This document shows, piece by piece, positions 15,362 through 23,312 of a DNA stretch of 24,323 bases. Source of the DNA: DATFYM01 sp035315065 (GTDB lineage: Bacteria; Acidobacteriota; Terriglobia; UBA7540). The translations under genes were made by a program, and so were the position numbers. The notes under the pieces are model-generated. The model saw nothing but the letters and a program-made list of their open reading frames with translations, was not told the origin of the DNA and did no database searches. How positions within the stretch are numbered: the stretch's first letter is position 1; each line of letters opens with the position of its first letter. The stretch is from NCBI GenBank assembly GCA_035315065.1, contig DATFYM010000066.1, forward strand, positions 1 through 24,323. The letters run 5' to 3'.

Positions 15362-18300
15362 ATGCAGCACGAATTTCAACGCGTGGCTATCGTGAATCGC
15401 GGTGAACCCGCTATGCGCTTCATTCATGCGGCGCGCGAGTTCAATCAAGAGAACGGCACATCGTTGTGCACGATCGCGCTCTTCACCGAGCCTGACCGGC
15501 ATGCTCGGTTCGTGCGCGAGGCGGACGAGGCGGTGCTTCTCGGTACCGCTCAACTCATTGACCCGAAGACCCAGCAGCTTAAGAGCAGCTACGTCGACTA
15601 TGGCCGGCTGGAACGGGCGTTGCTGGCCGCGGGCGCAGACGCGGTTTGGCCGGGATGGGGTTTCGTCGCCGAACACGCCGCCTTCGCCGACCTTTGCCAA
15701 GATAAAGGTATCGTTTTCATCGGCCCGGATGGCGATGTGATGCGGCGGTTGGGCGACAAGATCTCCTCGAAACTCCTGGCCGAACAGGCGCAGGTACCGG
15801 TCGCGCCCTGGAGCGGTGGGCCGGTGGAGACGCTCGCTGACGCCCGGCGCCAGGCCGAGCGCCTGGGCTATCCCTTCCTGATCAAGGCTACGGCCGGAGG
15901 CGGCGGTCGCGGAATCCGTCGCGTGCATTCACCGAGCCAACTCTCTGAAGCATTTGAGAGCGCCCGTGCTGAGGCGTTCAAGGCCTTCGGGGACCCAACC
16001 GTTTTCATGGAGCAAGTGGTGGGAGGTGGGCGCCACATCGAGGTCCAGATCCTCGCCGATTACTACGGGACGACGTGGGCCGCCGGTGTGCGCGACTGCA
16101 CGATCCAGCGCCGTTACCAGAAGATTCTCGAAGAGGCGCCCTCGCCCGCGCTCTCTCCAGAACAAGATCAGGCGCTGCGCGAGGCAGCGGTGCGCCTGAG
16201 CCAGGCGGCGCGCTATCGCAACGCCGGCACCGTGGAATTTTTGTATCAACCCGCCGACGGTCGCTTCACCTTCATGGAGATGAACACCCGGCTGCAGGTC
16301 GAGCATCCGGTGACGGAATGCACGACCGGGCTCGATCTGGTCAAACTTCAAATTCACATCGCTCGTGGCGGCCGTCTGGAAGCAGAGCCGCCGCGCACAG
16401 CCGGTCACGCCATCGAGGTGCGGCTGAATGCCGAAGACCCTGACAACGGCTTTGCTGCCGCCCCAGGCGTCATTGAGCGATTCAAGACCCCGACGGGGCC
16501 AGGCGTGCGTATTGACACCGGTGTGGCGCTAGGGGACGTCGTTCCACCCGAGTTCGATTCCATGATCGCCAAGATCATCGCTTATGGCCAGAACCGGAAA
16601 GAGGCGCTCTCCCGGCTCCGGAGGGCCCTGCGCGAGAGCGTGGTCGTCATCAAGGGAGGAGCCACTAACAAAGCATTTCTTCTGGAATTGCTGAGCCGCA
16701 GCGAAGTCGAGCGAGGGGAAGTAGATGTCGGATGGCTGGATCGCTTGGCGATGGACGGCAGCCACCTTTCGCGGTATCACGCCGATGTGGCGCTGGTGCA
16801 GGCGGCAATCGAAGCCTACGATGCCGAGTTGGCCGTGGAGCAGGCGCAGTTCTACGCGTCGGCCGTGCGCGGGCGGCCACACGTCCGGAGTGAAGTAGGT
16901 CGGACGGTGGAACTACGCTATCGAGGCCATTCCTACTCGCTCAAGGTTTATCGCCTCGGGCCCCGGCAGTACCGGGTGGAGGCGGATGGATCGCGTCTCG
17001 ATGTCCACCTCGACCGCCTGGGTCCGTTTGAGTACTGGCTCACCGGCGGCGGGCGGCGCTTCCACATCGTCTCCATCGTCCAAGGACTGAATTACCGGAT
17101 CGAGGTCAACGGCGTCTCGCACGGGATCGATCGGGATGATGGGGGCGTGGTGCACGCGCCGGCGCCGGCGGTGGTCGTCTCCATTGCCGTGAAGGCTGGC
17201 GACATAGTCTCGGTCGGGGATCGCTTGGCGGTGCTCGAGGCCATGAAAATGGAGATGCAGGTGGTTGCTCCGTTTTCGGGAAAAGTCCGGCACGTGCTGA
17301 CGATACCGAACGTGCAGGTCAACACCGGAGCCCCTCTCGTGCAAATCGAACCCGCCGCCGGCGATGATGCGGCCGCGTCGGCCGAGCGGGTGGTTTTTGG
17401 TGCGTCACTCGCCACGGACAAGGACGGCGAGGCCGTGCCCTCTCGTTGTCGCCAGAACCTGGAAGAACTCCGGCAGCTCATGCTGGGCTTTGATGTGGAC
17501 CCGTCGCACTCCGCCCGGCTCATCGCCGAATGGAGTCAGCATCGTGAAGTGCCCGCGGGTAGCGACGAAGCAAGGCGGGTGGAAGAGGAGATCCTCAACA
17601 TCTTCGTGGACATATGCTCTTTGTTCCACCGCCAGCCTGAGGTAAACGGTCCCACCAGTGGTGAAGCACCTACCGCCGAGGCTTATCTGTTTTCCTACTT
17701 GCGCACCATCGAGACACGCGGCGAGGGACTCCCGCCTGCCTTCGTCGAAGCCCTGGGGCGAGTGCTGGCTCATTATGGCGTGCGAACGCTCGATCGCTCG
17801 CCCGAACTGGAAGAGACTTTGCTCTGGATCTATAAATCGCACCAGCGCATGGAAAAGCAAATCGCGCCTATTCTAGCCGTGCTCGAGCAGCGTCTTGAGC
17901 ACGTCGAAGCTCTAACACCAAGCGCCGACGGTGGTTTTCGGGCGCTCCTCGACCGGATGGTTTCCATGACCCGGGGGCTCTTTCCCGGCGTCAGCGACTT
18001 GGCCGGGGAAGTGCGATACCGCTACTTCGATCAACCGCTGTTTGAGCGGGCCCGGAAGCAAGCGTACGGGCAGGTGGAACAGCACCTGGACTCCCTGACC
18101 GCCGATCCGCTGGCCGCGGACCGCGACGAGAGACTCAACGCGCTGATCGAATGCCCGCAGCCGTTGGTGGGCCTGTTCTCCGGCCGGTTCGGGACCGCTG
18201 ACGTCGCCTTACGCCAATTGATGTTGGAAGTCCTCACGCGCCGGTACTATCGCATGCGACCGCTCATGGATTTGCGTAGCCAGGCGGTGGATGGGCAATG

Positions 18301-21049
18301 CTCTATATCGGCGGAATACAACGAAAAGGGGAAGCTCGTCCATGTGTTCACCACCCACGCCGAGTACCCCCGGCTCTCGCAGGCGGTGGAGACCATGGTT
18401 CCCCTGATCACGGCAGTACCGGCGGACCATGATATCGTCATCGATTTTTACCTGTGGCATTCCGGCGCGTCGGGCAATCCGGAGGCCATGCAGCAGGAAG
18501 TTAACTCGATGCTGAACCAAGTCGGTTTTCCTCGTTCCATCCGGCGCATTTTAGTAGCAGTCGCCGGCCCCGGTCGCGGTCAGGGCATTGGCGGCATGCA
18601 GCACTTCACGTATCGCCCCGGCGAGAATGCGTATGAAGAAGAAAAGCTCTACCGCGGACTCCACCCGATGATGGCCAAACGTCTGAACCTCTGGCGGCTG
18701 AACAATTTTCGAATCGAGCGGCTGCCATCGGTGGAAGACGTCTACCTCTTTCATGGCATCGCCCGCGATAACCCGAAGGATGAGCGGCTGTTCGCGTGTG
18801 CGGAAGTACGCGATCTCACGCCGGTGAGAGATGACGCTGGCCGCATCGTCGAACTGCCGCATCTGGAGCGCATGCTGGCGGAAGCACTGGCGGGCATCCG
18901 GCGCTTTCAGTCGCGGCGGGCTCCCCACGAGCGCCTCTGCTGGAACCGGATACTCCTCTACGTGTGGCCGCCGCTCTACCTGAAGCCGGATGAATTGCAC
19001 GCTATTGTGCACAAGCTGGCCCCCAAGACCGAGGGCCTGGGGTTGGAACAGGTGGTGGTGCGTGCCCGCATTCCCAATCCCGAGACCGGCGAACCGCGTG
19101 ACATGCTGGTGCGCATCTCGAGCCCGGGCGGCCACGGTTTTCTCGTCACTTACCGGCCCGCCACCCGGCTGCAACCACTCAAACCGCTGGCGGAGTACGA
19201 CCAGAAAGTCGTCCGGATGCGCCAGCGCGGACTCATCTACCCGTATGAAATCATCAACATGCTCACCCCCGCTCCCCAAGATACGCGGGCCGATTTCCCC
19301 CCTGGCGATTTCATCGAGCACGATCTTGATTCAGACGGCCAACTGGTTCCCGTAGATCGTCCCTACGGCCAAAACAAAGCCAACATCATCGTGGGCATCA
19401 TCCGCAACTTCACCGCCAAATATCCCGAAGGCATGACGCGGGTCATGGTGCTGGGTGATCCGAGCAAGGACCTCGGCGCTATCGCCGAACCGGAATGCCG
19501 GCGTATCATCGCGGCCCTGAATCTGGCCGAAGTGAAGGGCGTGCCGTTGGAATGGTTTGCCATCTCGGCCGGCGCGAAGATCTCCATGGACAGCGGGGTG
19601 GAGAACATGGATTGGATCGGCCGCGTCCTTCGGAGCCTGGTGGAGTTCACCCAGGCGGGCGGCGAAGTGAATCTGGTGATCAACGGGATCAACGTCGGGG
19701 CGCAGCCGTACTGGAACGCCGAGGCCACCATGCTCATGCACACCCGGGGCATTCTGGTGATGACGCCGAATGCGGCGATGGTGCTCACCGGCAAGCAGGC
19801 CCTGGACTACTCGGGCGGTGTCTCGGCGGAGGACAATCAAGGGATCGGCGGCTACGATCGCATCATGGGTCTTAACGGCCAGGCGCAGTACTGGGCCCGT
19901 GACCTCGATGGAGCTTGCCAAATCCTGTTGCGCCACTATGAGCACACCTACGTCGCGCCGGGTGAGCGATTTCCCCGCAAGGCCGCGACCGCCGACCCTG
20001 TGGACCGGGATGTGCGGCTTTATCCCCACAACAACGGCGGCGAGGACGGATTCGCGTGGGTGGGTGAGATCTTCTCGGACGAGAAGAATGCCGGGCGGAA
20101 GAAATCCTTCGATATCCGTCAGGTGATGATGGCGGTGGTTGACCAGGACCAACGCCCGCTGGAACGATGGGCCGGCATGCGGGCTGCGGAGACGGCGGTG
20201 GTCTGGGATGCCCATCTCGGTGGCTATCCCGTTTGCCTGATCGGCATCGAGTCCCGGCCGGTGCCTCGGCTGGGATTTGTCCCCGCCGACGGTCCGGATC
20301 AATGGACCGCCGGGACGCTCTTTCCGCTTTCCTCGAAGAAGGTCGCTCGCGCCGTCAACGCGGCGAGCAACAACCGGCCGGTAGTGGTTTTGGCCAACCT
20401 GTCGGGGTTTGACGGCTCGCCCGAGTCGCTGCGCAAGTTGCAGCTTGAGTACGGCGCCGAGATCGGGAGGGCGGTGGTGAACTTCAAAGGCCCCATCGTC
20501 TTCTGCGTGATCTCCCGTTATCACGGGGGCGCTTATGTCGTTTTCTCGCGGGTCCTGAACGAAAATCTCGAGGTGGCGGCCCTGGAGGGATCGTACGCCT
20601 CCGTCATTGGCGGCGCTCCGGCGGCGGCCGTCGTTTTCGCCCGTGAAGTGGAAACCAGGGCGCGTAAGGACGCGCGCATTCAGGCTCTGGACCAGGCGAT
20701 AGCCGGGACCGCCGACAGCAAGTTAAAGGGCAAATTGCGGTCCGAGCGGAACGAACTCTTCAAAGTGGTGCACTCCGAGAAGCTGGGAGAGGTGGCCGAC
20801 GAGTTTGACCACGTCCATAGCGTGCAACGAGCCCTCGAGGTGGGCGCGCTACATCATATCCTCCCGCCCGCCAACCTTCGCCCTTATCTCATCCATGCGG
20901 TCGAACGCGGCATGGCGAAGGAGGAGCTGAGGCCCGAGCAGCCCCGTAAGCAAAATGGCGATGCTCGCAGCCACCTCGTAGCGGTCGCCGCGGCGGGAGT
21001 TCCTGGGATAGGCCGACACGACGCACGTGCTATGGCTGGAACTGACTGA
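15362..21049 (+). CDS. Single-chain biotin-dependent acyl-CoA (acetyl-CoA) carboxylase, eukaryote-like layout
   Basis: This 1895-residue protein carries all carboxylase activities in one chain. Biotin carboxylase spans about 1-450: ATP-grasp glycine loop KATAGGGGRGIRR near residue 175 and EMNTRLQVEHPVTE near 306. The biotin carrier spans about 595-665, with biotinyl K629 in EAMKMEM. A central region of ~650 residues with no motif I recognise follows. The carboxyltransferase spans about 1340-1850: VENMDWIG, a QYWARDLDGA segment, ANLSGFDGSPESL, RYHGGAYVVFS and ALEGSYASVIGGAPAA. Typical bacterial enzymes split these parts over two to four subunits; this BC-carrier-centre-CT order is that of eukaryotic acetyl-CoA carboxylase. 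ATG 15362 has only a weak GAGAGG site and lies 66 nt after the megasynthase, so the likely job is malonyl-CoA supply to its AT. The substrate (acetyl- versus longer acyl-CoA) is not certain. The last ~45 residues look nonconserved. Confidence 0.92.
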   Translation: MQHEFQRVAIVNRGEPAMRFIHAAREFNQENGTSLCTIALFTEPDRHARFVREADEAVLLGTAQLIDPKTQQLKSSYVDYGRLERALLAAGADAVWPGWGFVAEHAAFADLCQDKGIVFIGPDGDVMRRLGDKISSKLLAEQAQVPVAPWSGGPVETLADARRQAERLGYPFLIKATAGGGGRGIRRVHSPSQLSEAFESARAEAFKAFGDPTVFMEQVVGGGRHIEVQILADYYGTTWAAGVRDCTIQRRYQKILEEAPSPALSPEQDQALREAAVRLSQAARYRNAGTVEFLYQPADGRFTFMEMNTRLQVEHPVTECTTGLDLVKLQIHIARGGRLEAEPPRTAGHAIEVRLNAEDPDNGFAAAPGVIERFKTPTGPGVRIDTGVALGDVVPPEFDSMIAKIIAYGQNRKEALSRLRRALRESVVVIKGGATNKAFLLELLSRSEVERGEVDVGWLDRLAMDGSHLSRYHADVALVQAAIEAYDAELAVEQAQFYASAVRGRPHVRSEVGRTVELRYRGHSYSLKVYRLGPRQYRVEADGSRLDVHLDRLGPFEYWLTGGGRRFHIVSIVQGLNYRIEVNGVSHGIDRDDGGVVHAPAPAVVVSIAVKAGDIVSVGDRLAVLEAMKMEMQVVAPFSGKVRHVLTIPNVQVNTGAPLVQIEPAAGDDAAASAERVVFGASLATDKDGEAVPSRCRQNLEELRQLMLGFDVDPSHSARLIAEWSQHREVPAGSDEARRVEEEILNIFVDICSLFHRQPEVNGPTSGEAPTAEAYLFSYLRTIETRGEGLPPAFVEALGRVLAHYGVRTLDRSPELEETLLWIYKSHQRMEKQIAPILAVLEQRLEHVEALTPSADGGFRALLDRMVSMTRGLFPGVSDLAGEVRYRYFDQPLFERARKQAYGQVEQHLDSLTADPLAADRDERLNALIECPQPLVGLFSGRFGTADVALRQLMLEVLTRRYYRMRPLMDLRSQAVDGQCSISAEYNEKGKLVHVFTTHAEYPRLSQAVETMVPLITAVPADHDIVIDFYLWHSGASGNPEAMQQEVNSMLNQVGFPRSIRRILVAVAGPGRGQGIGGMQHFTYRPGENAYEEEKLYRGLHPMMAKRLNLWRLNNFRIERLPSVEDVYLFHGIARDNPKDERLFACAEVRDLTPVRDDAGRIVELPHLERMLAEALAGIRRFQSRRAPHERLCWNRILLYVWPPLYLKPDELHAIVHKLAPKTEGLGLEQVVVRARIPNPETGEPRDMLVRISSPGGHGFLVTYRPATRLQPLKPLAEYDQKVVRMRQRGLIYPYEIINMLTPAPQDTRADFPPGDFIEHDLDSDGQLVPVDRPYGQNKANIIVGIIRNFTAKYPEGMTRVMVLGDPSKDLGAIAEPECRRIIAALNLAEVKGVPLEWFAISAGAKISMDSGVENMDWIGRVLRSLVEFTQAGGEVNLVINGINVGAQPYWNAEATMLMHTRGILVMTPNAAMVLTGKQALDYSGGVSAEDNQGIGGYDRIMGLNGQAQYWARDLDGACQILLRHYEHTYVAPGERFPRKAATADPVDRDVRLYPHNNGGEDGFAWVGEIFSDEKNAGRKKSFDIRQVMMAVVDQDQRPLERWAGMRAAETAVVWDAHLGGYPVCLIGIESRPVPRLGFVPADGPDQWTAGTLFPLSSKKVARAVNAASNNRPVVVLANLSGFDGSPESLRKLQLEYGAEIGRAVVNFKGPIVFCVISRYHGGAYVVFSRVLNENLEVAALEGSYASVIGGAPAAAVVFAREVETRARKDARIQALDQAIAGTADSKLKGKLRSERNELFKVVHSEKLGEVADEFDHVHSVQRALEVGALHHILPPANLRPYLIHAVERGMAKEELRPEQPRKQNGDARSHLVAVAAAGVPGIGRHDARAMAGTD

Positions 21050-21172
21050 AGCAAGTAGCGCCGGGCCCGCTCCCTGGCCCTGCGGCTCTTCCGTCTTTTG
21101 ACGGAGTCGTTGCCGGGCGCGCGCACCGAATCGAACGGGGAATCTCAGTTTCAAGGATGAAAGGACATTGAA

Positions 21173-21206
21173 GTACCGCAGGGCTAGAAAGAGAGCCCCG
21201 CGGTAC
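21173..21206 (+). terminator. Hairpin after the carboxylase gene, possible transcript end
   Basis: The arms 21173-21185 and 21194-21206 pair at 12 of 13 positions around an 8-nt loop (GTACCGC ... GCGGTAC at the base). It is followed by CTTGCTATTT rather than a clean T-run, so an intrinsic terminator is only possible; it could equally be a processing site or a repeat. Confidence 0.35.
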
Positions 21207-21465
21207 GCTTGCTATTTACGCGCGCGCTCACTTCCCAACGACCGGCGCGTCGGCTTCACGCGCGTGTTAGGCACGTTCATCTCACTCGGCGAATCGTGTG
21301 GTGGCAACCAGGTCCGAAGGGAATCGACAGCGCATTCGGACTGTCGACCGGCCAGTATCGTGCTGGGTAGCCCGTGTAGATCTCTTCAACTGAAAACACT
21401 TGGCCCTCGTGCGCACCACATTCAGCCGGCTCCCATTTTGGCTGCTTGCCCCGCCCTGTGCAAAC

Positions 21466-21494
21466 TTGGTGAAAAGGCAGTTTGAGGTTAGTAT
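21466..21494 (+). promoter_or_regulatory. Possible sigma70 promoter of the antitoxin-toxin pair
   Basis: TTGGTG (21466-21471) is followed after 17 nt by TAGTAT (21489-21494), a fair match to -35/-10 boxes. It lies 36 nt before the antitoxin start at 21531. Confidence 0.4.
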
Positions 21495-21495
21495 C

Positions 21496-21515
21496 AAACC
21501 AGTTGAAACCAGTTG
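21496..21515 (+). promoter_or_regulatory. Tandem 10-bp direct repeat, candidate antitoxin operator
   Basis: AAACCAGTTG occurs twice back to back (21496-21505, 21506-21515), just downstream of the candidate -10. Toxin-antitoxin promoters are commonly autoregulated through such repeated sites, so this is a plausible VapB-type operator; binding is inferred. Confidence 0.45.
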
Positions 21516-21530
21516 GATGGTGATCGATCT

Positions 21531-21776
21531 ATGGAGATGATCGGCGCATTTGAAGCGAAAACTCACCTGTCGGCTCTGCTCGATCGGGTGGCCAGAGGCA
21601 AAAGGATCACGATTACCAGACACGGCGTTCCGGCAGCGGTGCTGGCGCCGGCTGGAGAGGTGAGTCCCAAGCTGGCGCACGAGGAGATTGTCGAGGGCAT
21701 GCGAGCGTTGCGCAAGCGGGTCAGGCCCGACACCATGAGCGTTCGCGAAATGATCAATCAGGGGCGGCGGTTGTGA
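21531..21776 (+). CDS. Phd/YefM-type antitoxin (VapB-like)
   Basis: This is an 81-residue protein starting at ATG 21531, with a weak GGTGA site at 21519-21523; ATG 21537 and TTG 21513 are alternatives. The N-terminal MIGAFEAKTHLSALLDRV, followed by ARGKRITITRHGVPAAVLAP, is the standard DNA-binding fold of the Phd/YefM antitoxin family. The C-terminal arm (ALRKRVRPDTMSVREMINQG) would wrap the toxin. Its stop overlaps the GTG start of the PIN-domain reading frame by four bases (GTGA), the usual coupled arrangement. Since the toxin is broken, the antitoxin is probably an orphan here. It could still repress its own promoter. Confidence 0.88.
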   Translation: MEMIGAFEAKTHLSALLDRVARGKRITITRHGVPAAVLAPAGEVSPKLAHEEIVEGMRALRKRVRPDTMSVREMINQGRRL

Positions 21777-22191
21777 GCGGCGTTGTTGTTGACGGGTCCG
21801 TGGCACTTGCCTGGTGCTTCCCGGACGAAGCCAGCCAATATGCGGACAGGGTCCTCGTCGCCCTAAGGGGACAGGCCGTCGTCGTTCCGGCTGTATGGGG
21901 CCTGGAAATTGCCAACGCTCTGCTGGTAGGTGAGCGCCGCAAGCGGTTGAAGCAGCCGGAAATCCTGCGCTTCGTTGCTTTACTCGAGGGACTCTACATT
22001 CCTCCTTCAGGGCGATCAAGCGGTGAGCGAGAGCGTCCGCGACGTTCTGCCGCTGGCGCGTGCTTATACCCTTTCGGCATACGATGCTGCCTATCTTGAG
22101 CAGGCAATCCGGCAACAACGCGCCGCTGGCTACGCTCGACGGCGATTTGCAAAAGGCCGCCAAGCGAGCGGGCATCCGGGGTTTTTCCTAA
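21773..22191 (+). pseudogene. vapC: VapC-type PIN-domain toxin, broken by two frameshifts
   Basis: The intact family is a PIN-domain RNase of about 130-140 residues. The first part starts at GTG 21773 (VVVDGSVALAWCFPDEAS, then GLEIANALL and LRFVALLEGLYI). Near 22000 homology moves to the next frame (GDQAVSESVRDVLPLARAY, LSAYDAAYLEQAI). Near 22115 it moves again (PLATLDGDLQKAAKRAGI), ending at TAA 22189-22191. All four acidic metal-binding positions are present, but spread over three frames: D in VVVDGS, E in GLEIAN, D in SAYDAAY and D in TLDGDL. Each shift fits one extra base or two missing ones. This is either decay of an unneeded toxin or two assembly indels. Without correction no active toxin can be made. 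Confidence 0.85.
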
Positions 22192-22253
22192 GATGCGCGG
22201 CCGAACCTCGTCGAGCCTATTGGCAGCGACCAGCCCGTAGCCCCGAAAAACCC

Positions 22254-22283
22254 TTGACAACAGTATCGAGGATGTCATATTAT
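22254..22283 (+). promoter_or_regulatory. Strong sigma70-like promoter without an obvious gene
   Basis: A perfect TTGACA -35 box (22254-22259) is followed after 18 nt by TATTAT (22278-22283), in AT-rich surroundings that contrast with the GC-rich neighbourhood. No convincing coding sequence starts in the next few hundred bases. It may drive a small RNA or be the remnant of a lost gene. Confidence 0.5.
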
Positions 22284-22383
22284 ATCTCCTGGTTGAACAC
22301 GAAGGTATCCGTCTGTTAGGGGACAGGGTAAAGGGTGGCGGGCGCTGGTCCGGGACTCGCGACGGTGGGTCGAAGATTTGGAG

Positions 22384-22490
22384 AATTCGAGATTCAGGAT
22401 TCAAGATTCAAGATTAACTCGGAACACTCGGGACATATTCGAGATTCAAGATTGACTCGGGACGTTTGAGATTCAAGATCACGGAGAACG
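22384..22490 (+). repeat. Short GATTCAAGATT-type tandem repeats
   Basis: Three imperfect copies of a unit like TTCGAGATTCAAGATTGACT followed by CGGGAC lie at about 22384-22422, 22438-22463 and 22465-22490; the first contains extra GGATTCAAGATTCA expansions. GGAGATTGGAAGATTG-type repeats continue to about 22525. There are no unique spacers, so this is not a CRISPR. Confidence 0.75.
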
Positions 22491-22601
22491 GGAAACAGAG
22501 ATTGGAGATTGGAAGATTGCGATTGGAACCGGAATCGGGCCGAGGGGGGCCATCTTGAAGCAGACGAAGCCACCCGAAGCCAGGGGCTTTAGGGATCTTG
22601 T

Positions 22602-22904
22602 CATCATTATGTTAGCATCGAATCGGGAGAAACAAAGCCACGGCGATGAACTGGTTTTCGAATCAGTCGGTTACAGGGATTCTAGGCTCGTTTTTAGGCA
22701 AGTTGCGACCAATTTTGACGTTCTGTATTGCCGATTCGTCCGAGCACGGTTTGGGAAGGCCAACAAACCCAAACAAAGCCAGGACAGCTAAAGCAAGTTG
22801 TATCATTAGCTTATGCGAAAATCGGGAGGAACAAACCCACGCAGGATATTCGCCGTTAAATCAGATGGTTACGGCGGTTTTGACCCTGCTTTTGGGGAAG
22901 TTTG
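22602..22904 (+). repeat. Two degenerate ~104-nt direct copies
   Basis: 22602-22705 and 22801-22904 align with roughly 70% identity by eye. Shared blocks include ATCATTA, AATCGGGAG, AACAAA, AATCAG, GGTTAC and GGNAAGTT. They are spaced about 199 nt apart. Partial peptides in both copies share NREEQTH/NREKQSH and NQxVTxxLxxxLGK patterns in different frames, so an ancient coding origin is possible but unproven. Confidence 0.55.
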
Positions 22905-23241
22905 TATCGACGGCGCACTTCTCTCCAGCACGAATTGGGGAACGGGTGCGGAATCCGATCACAGATTCAGGATCGCCAACCCGTCAGGTTTGCCAGAGTC
23001 GAAGATGGGCAAATTCAACGGAAGCCGCGATGTCGTTTAGTTTCATTAGTATGATAACGCGCGAAATACACCCTATTGCTGATTTAGGGTTCGAGAAGGG
23101 CTCATTCGTCGAGAGCGGCCATGGAAGGAATTGCGAGAGGAGTGATTTCCTCATCGCAGCGCTCATGCCAAACAGGTGGTTGCGCGCTCATCCTCTGTGA
23201 GCTATAAGGCGACAGGGGGGAGGGTAAAGAAGAATATTTTC

Positions 23242-23312
23242 ACGAGTTTCAAGGTCTCGAGTTGTCTCGAGTTTCGAATTGAGTGCCCCATCTTCGCGAG
23301 TTTCGAGTTTCG
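23242..23312 (+). repeat. CGAGTTTCGA-type simple repeats before the PPTase
   Basis: CGAGTTTCAAGG, CTCGAGTTG, TCTCGAGTTTCGAATTGAG and GCGAGTTTCGAGTTTCGA occur in quick succession, the last running into the ATGATG start of the phosphopantetheinyl transferase gene. No canonical ribosome site lies in between. Confidence 0.65.

Larger units (their letters stand above)
21050..21512 (+). other. Noncoding stretch after the carboxylase, with hairpins
   Basis: No reading frame here looks coding. It holds a short TCCGTC-TTTT-GACGGA stem (21090-21105), the stronger hairpin at 21173-21206, and the control region of the antitoxin gene at its right end. The low gene content suggests the end of the lipid operon. 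Confidence 0.55.
22192..23312 (+). other. Repeat-rich region without a confident gene
   Basis: About 1.1 kb. Frames are open at 22555-22791 and 22646-23200, but they lack good ribosome sites, have no recognisable domain and read across repeat DNA, so I do not call them genes. The stretch contains the orphan promoter, GATTC repeats, two degenerate 104-nt copies and CGAGTTTCGA repeats. Base composition is lower in GC than in the flanks. It looks like decayed or intergenic repeat DNA. Confidence 0.6.

Noticed and set aside
19331..20524. Long minus-strand open frame opposite the carboxyltransferase region
   Set aside because: The + strand carries a clear carboxyltransferase; the opposite frame is compositional.
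21100..21200. tRNA-like T-loop (GTTCGATTC on the minus strand near 21130)
   Set aside because: No matching acceptor stem, D-arm or anticodon arm can be folded around it.
22384..22530. Possible CRISPR array
   Set aside because: The repeats are short, imperfect and contiguous, with no unique spacers and no cas genes.
22555..23200. Overlapping open frames in the repeat region as genes
   Set aside because: They have no ribosome site and no domain, and the shared peptide patterns fall in different frames across repeat copies.
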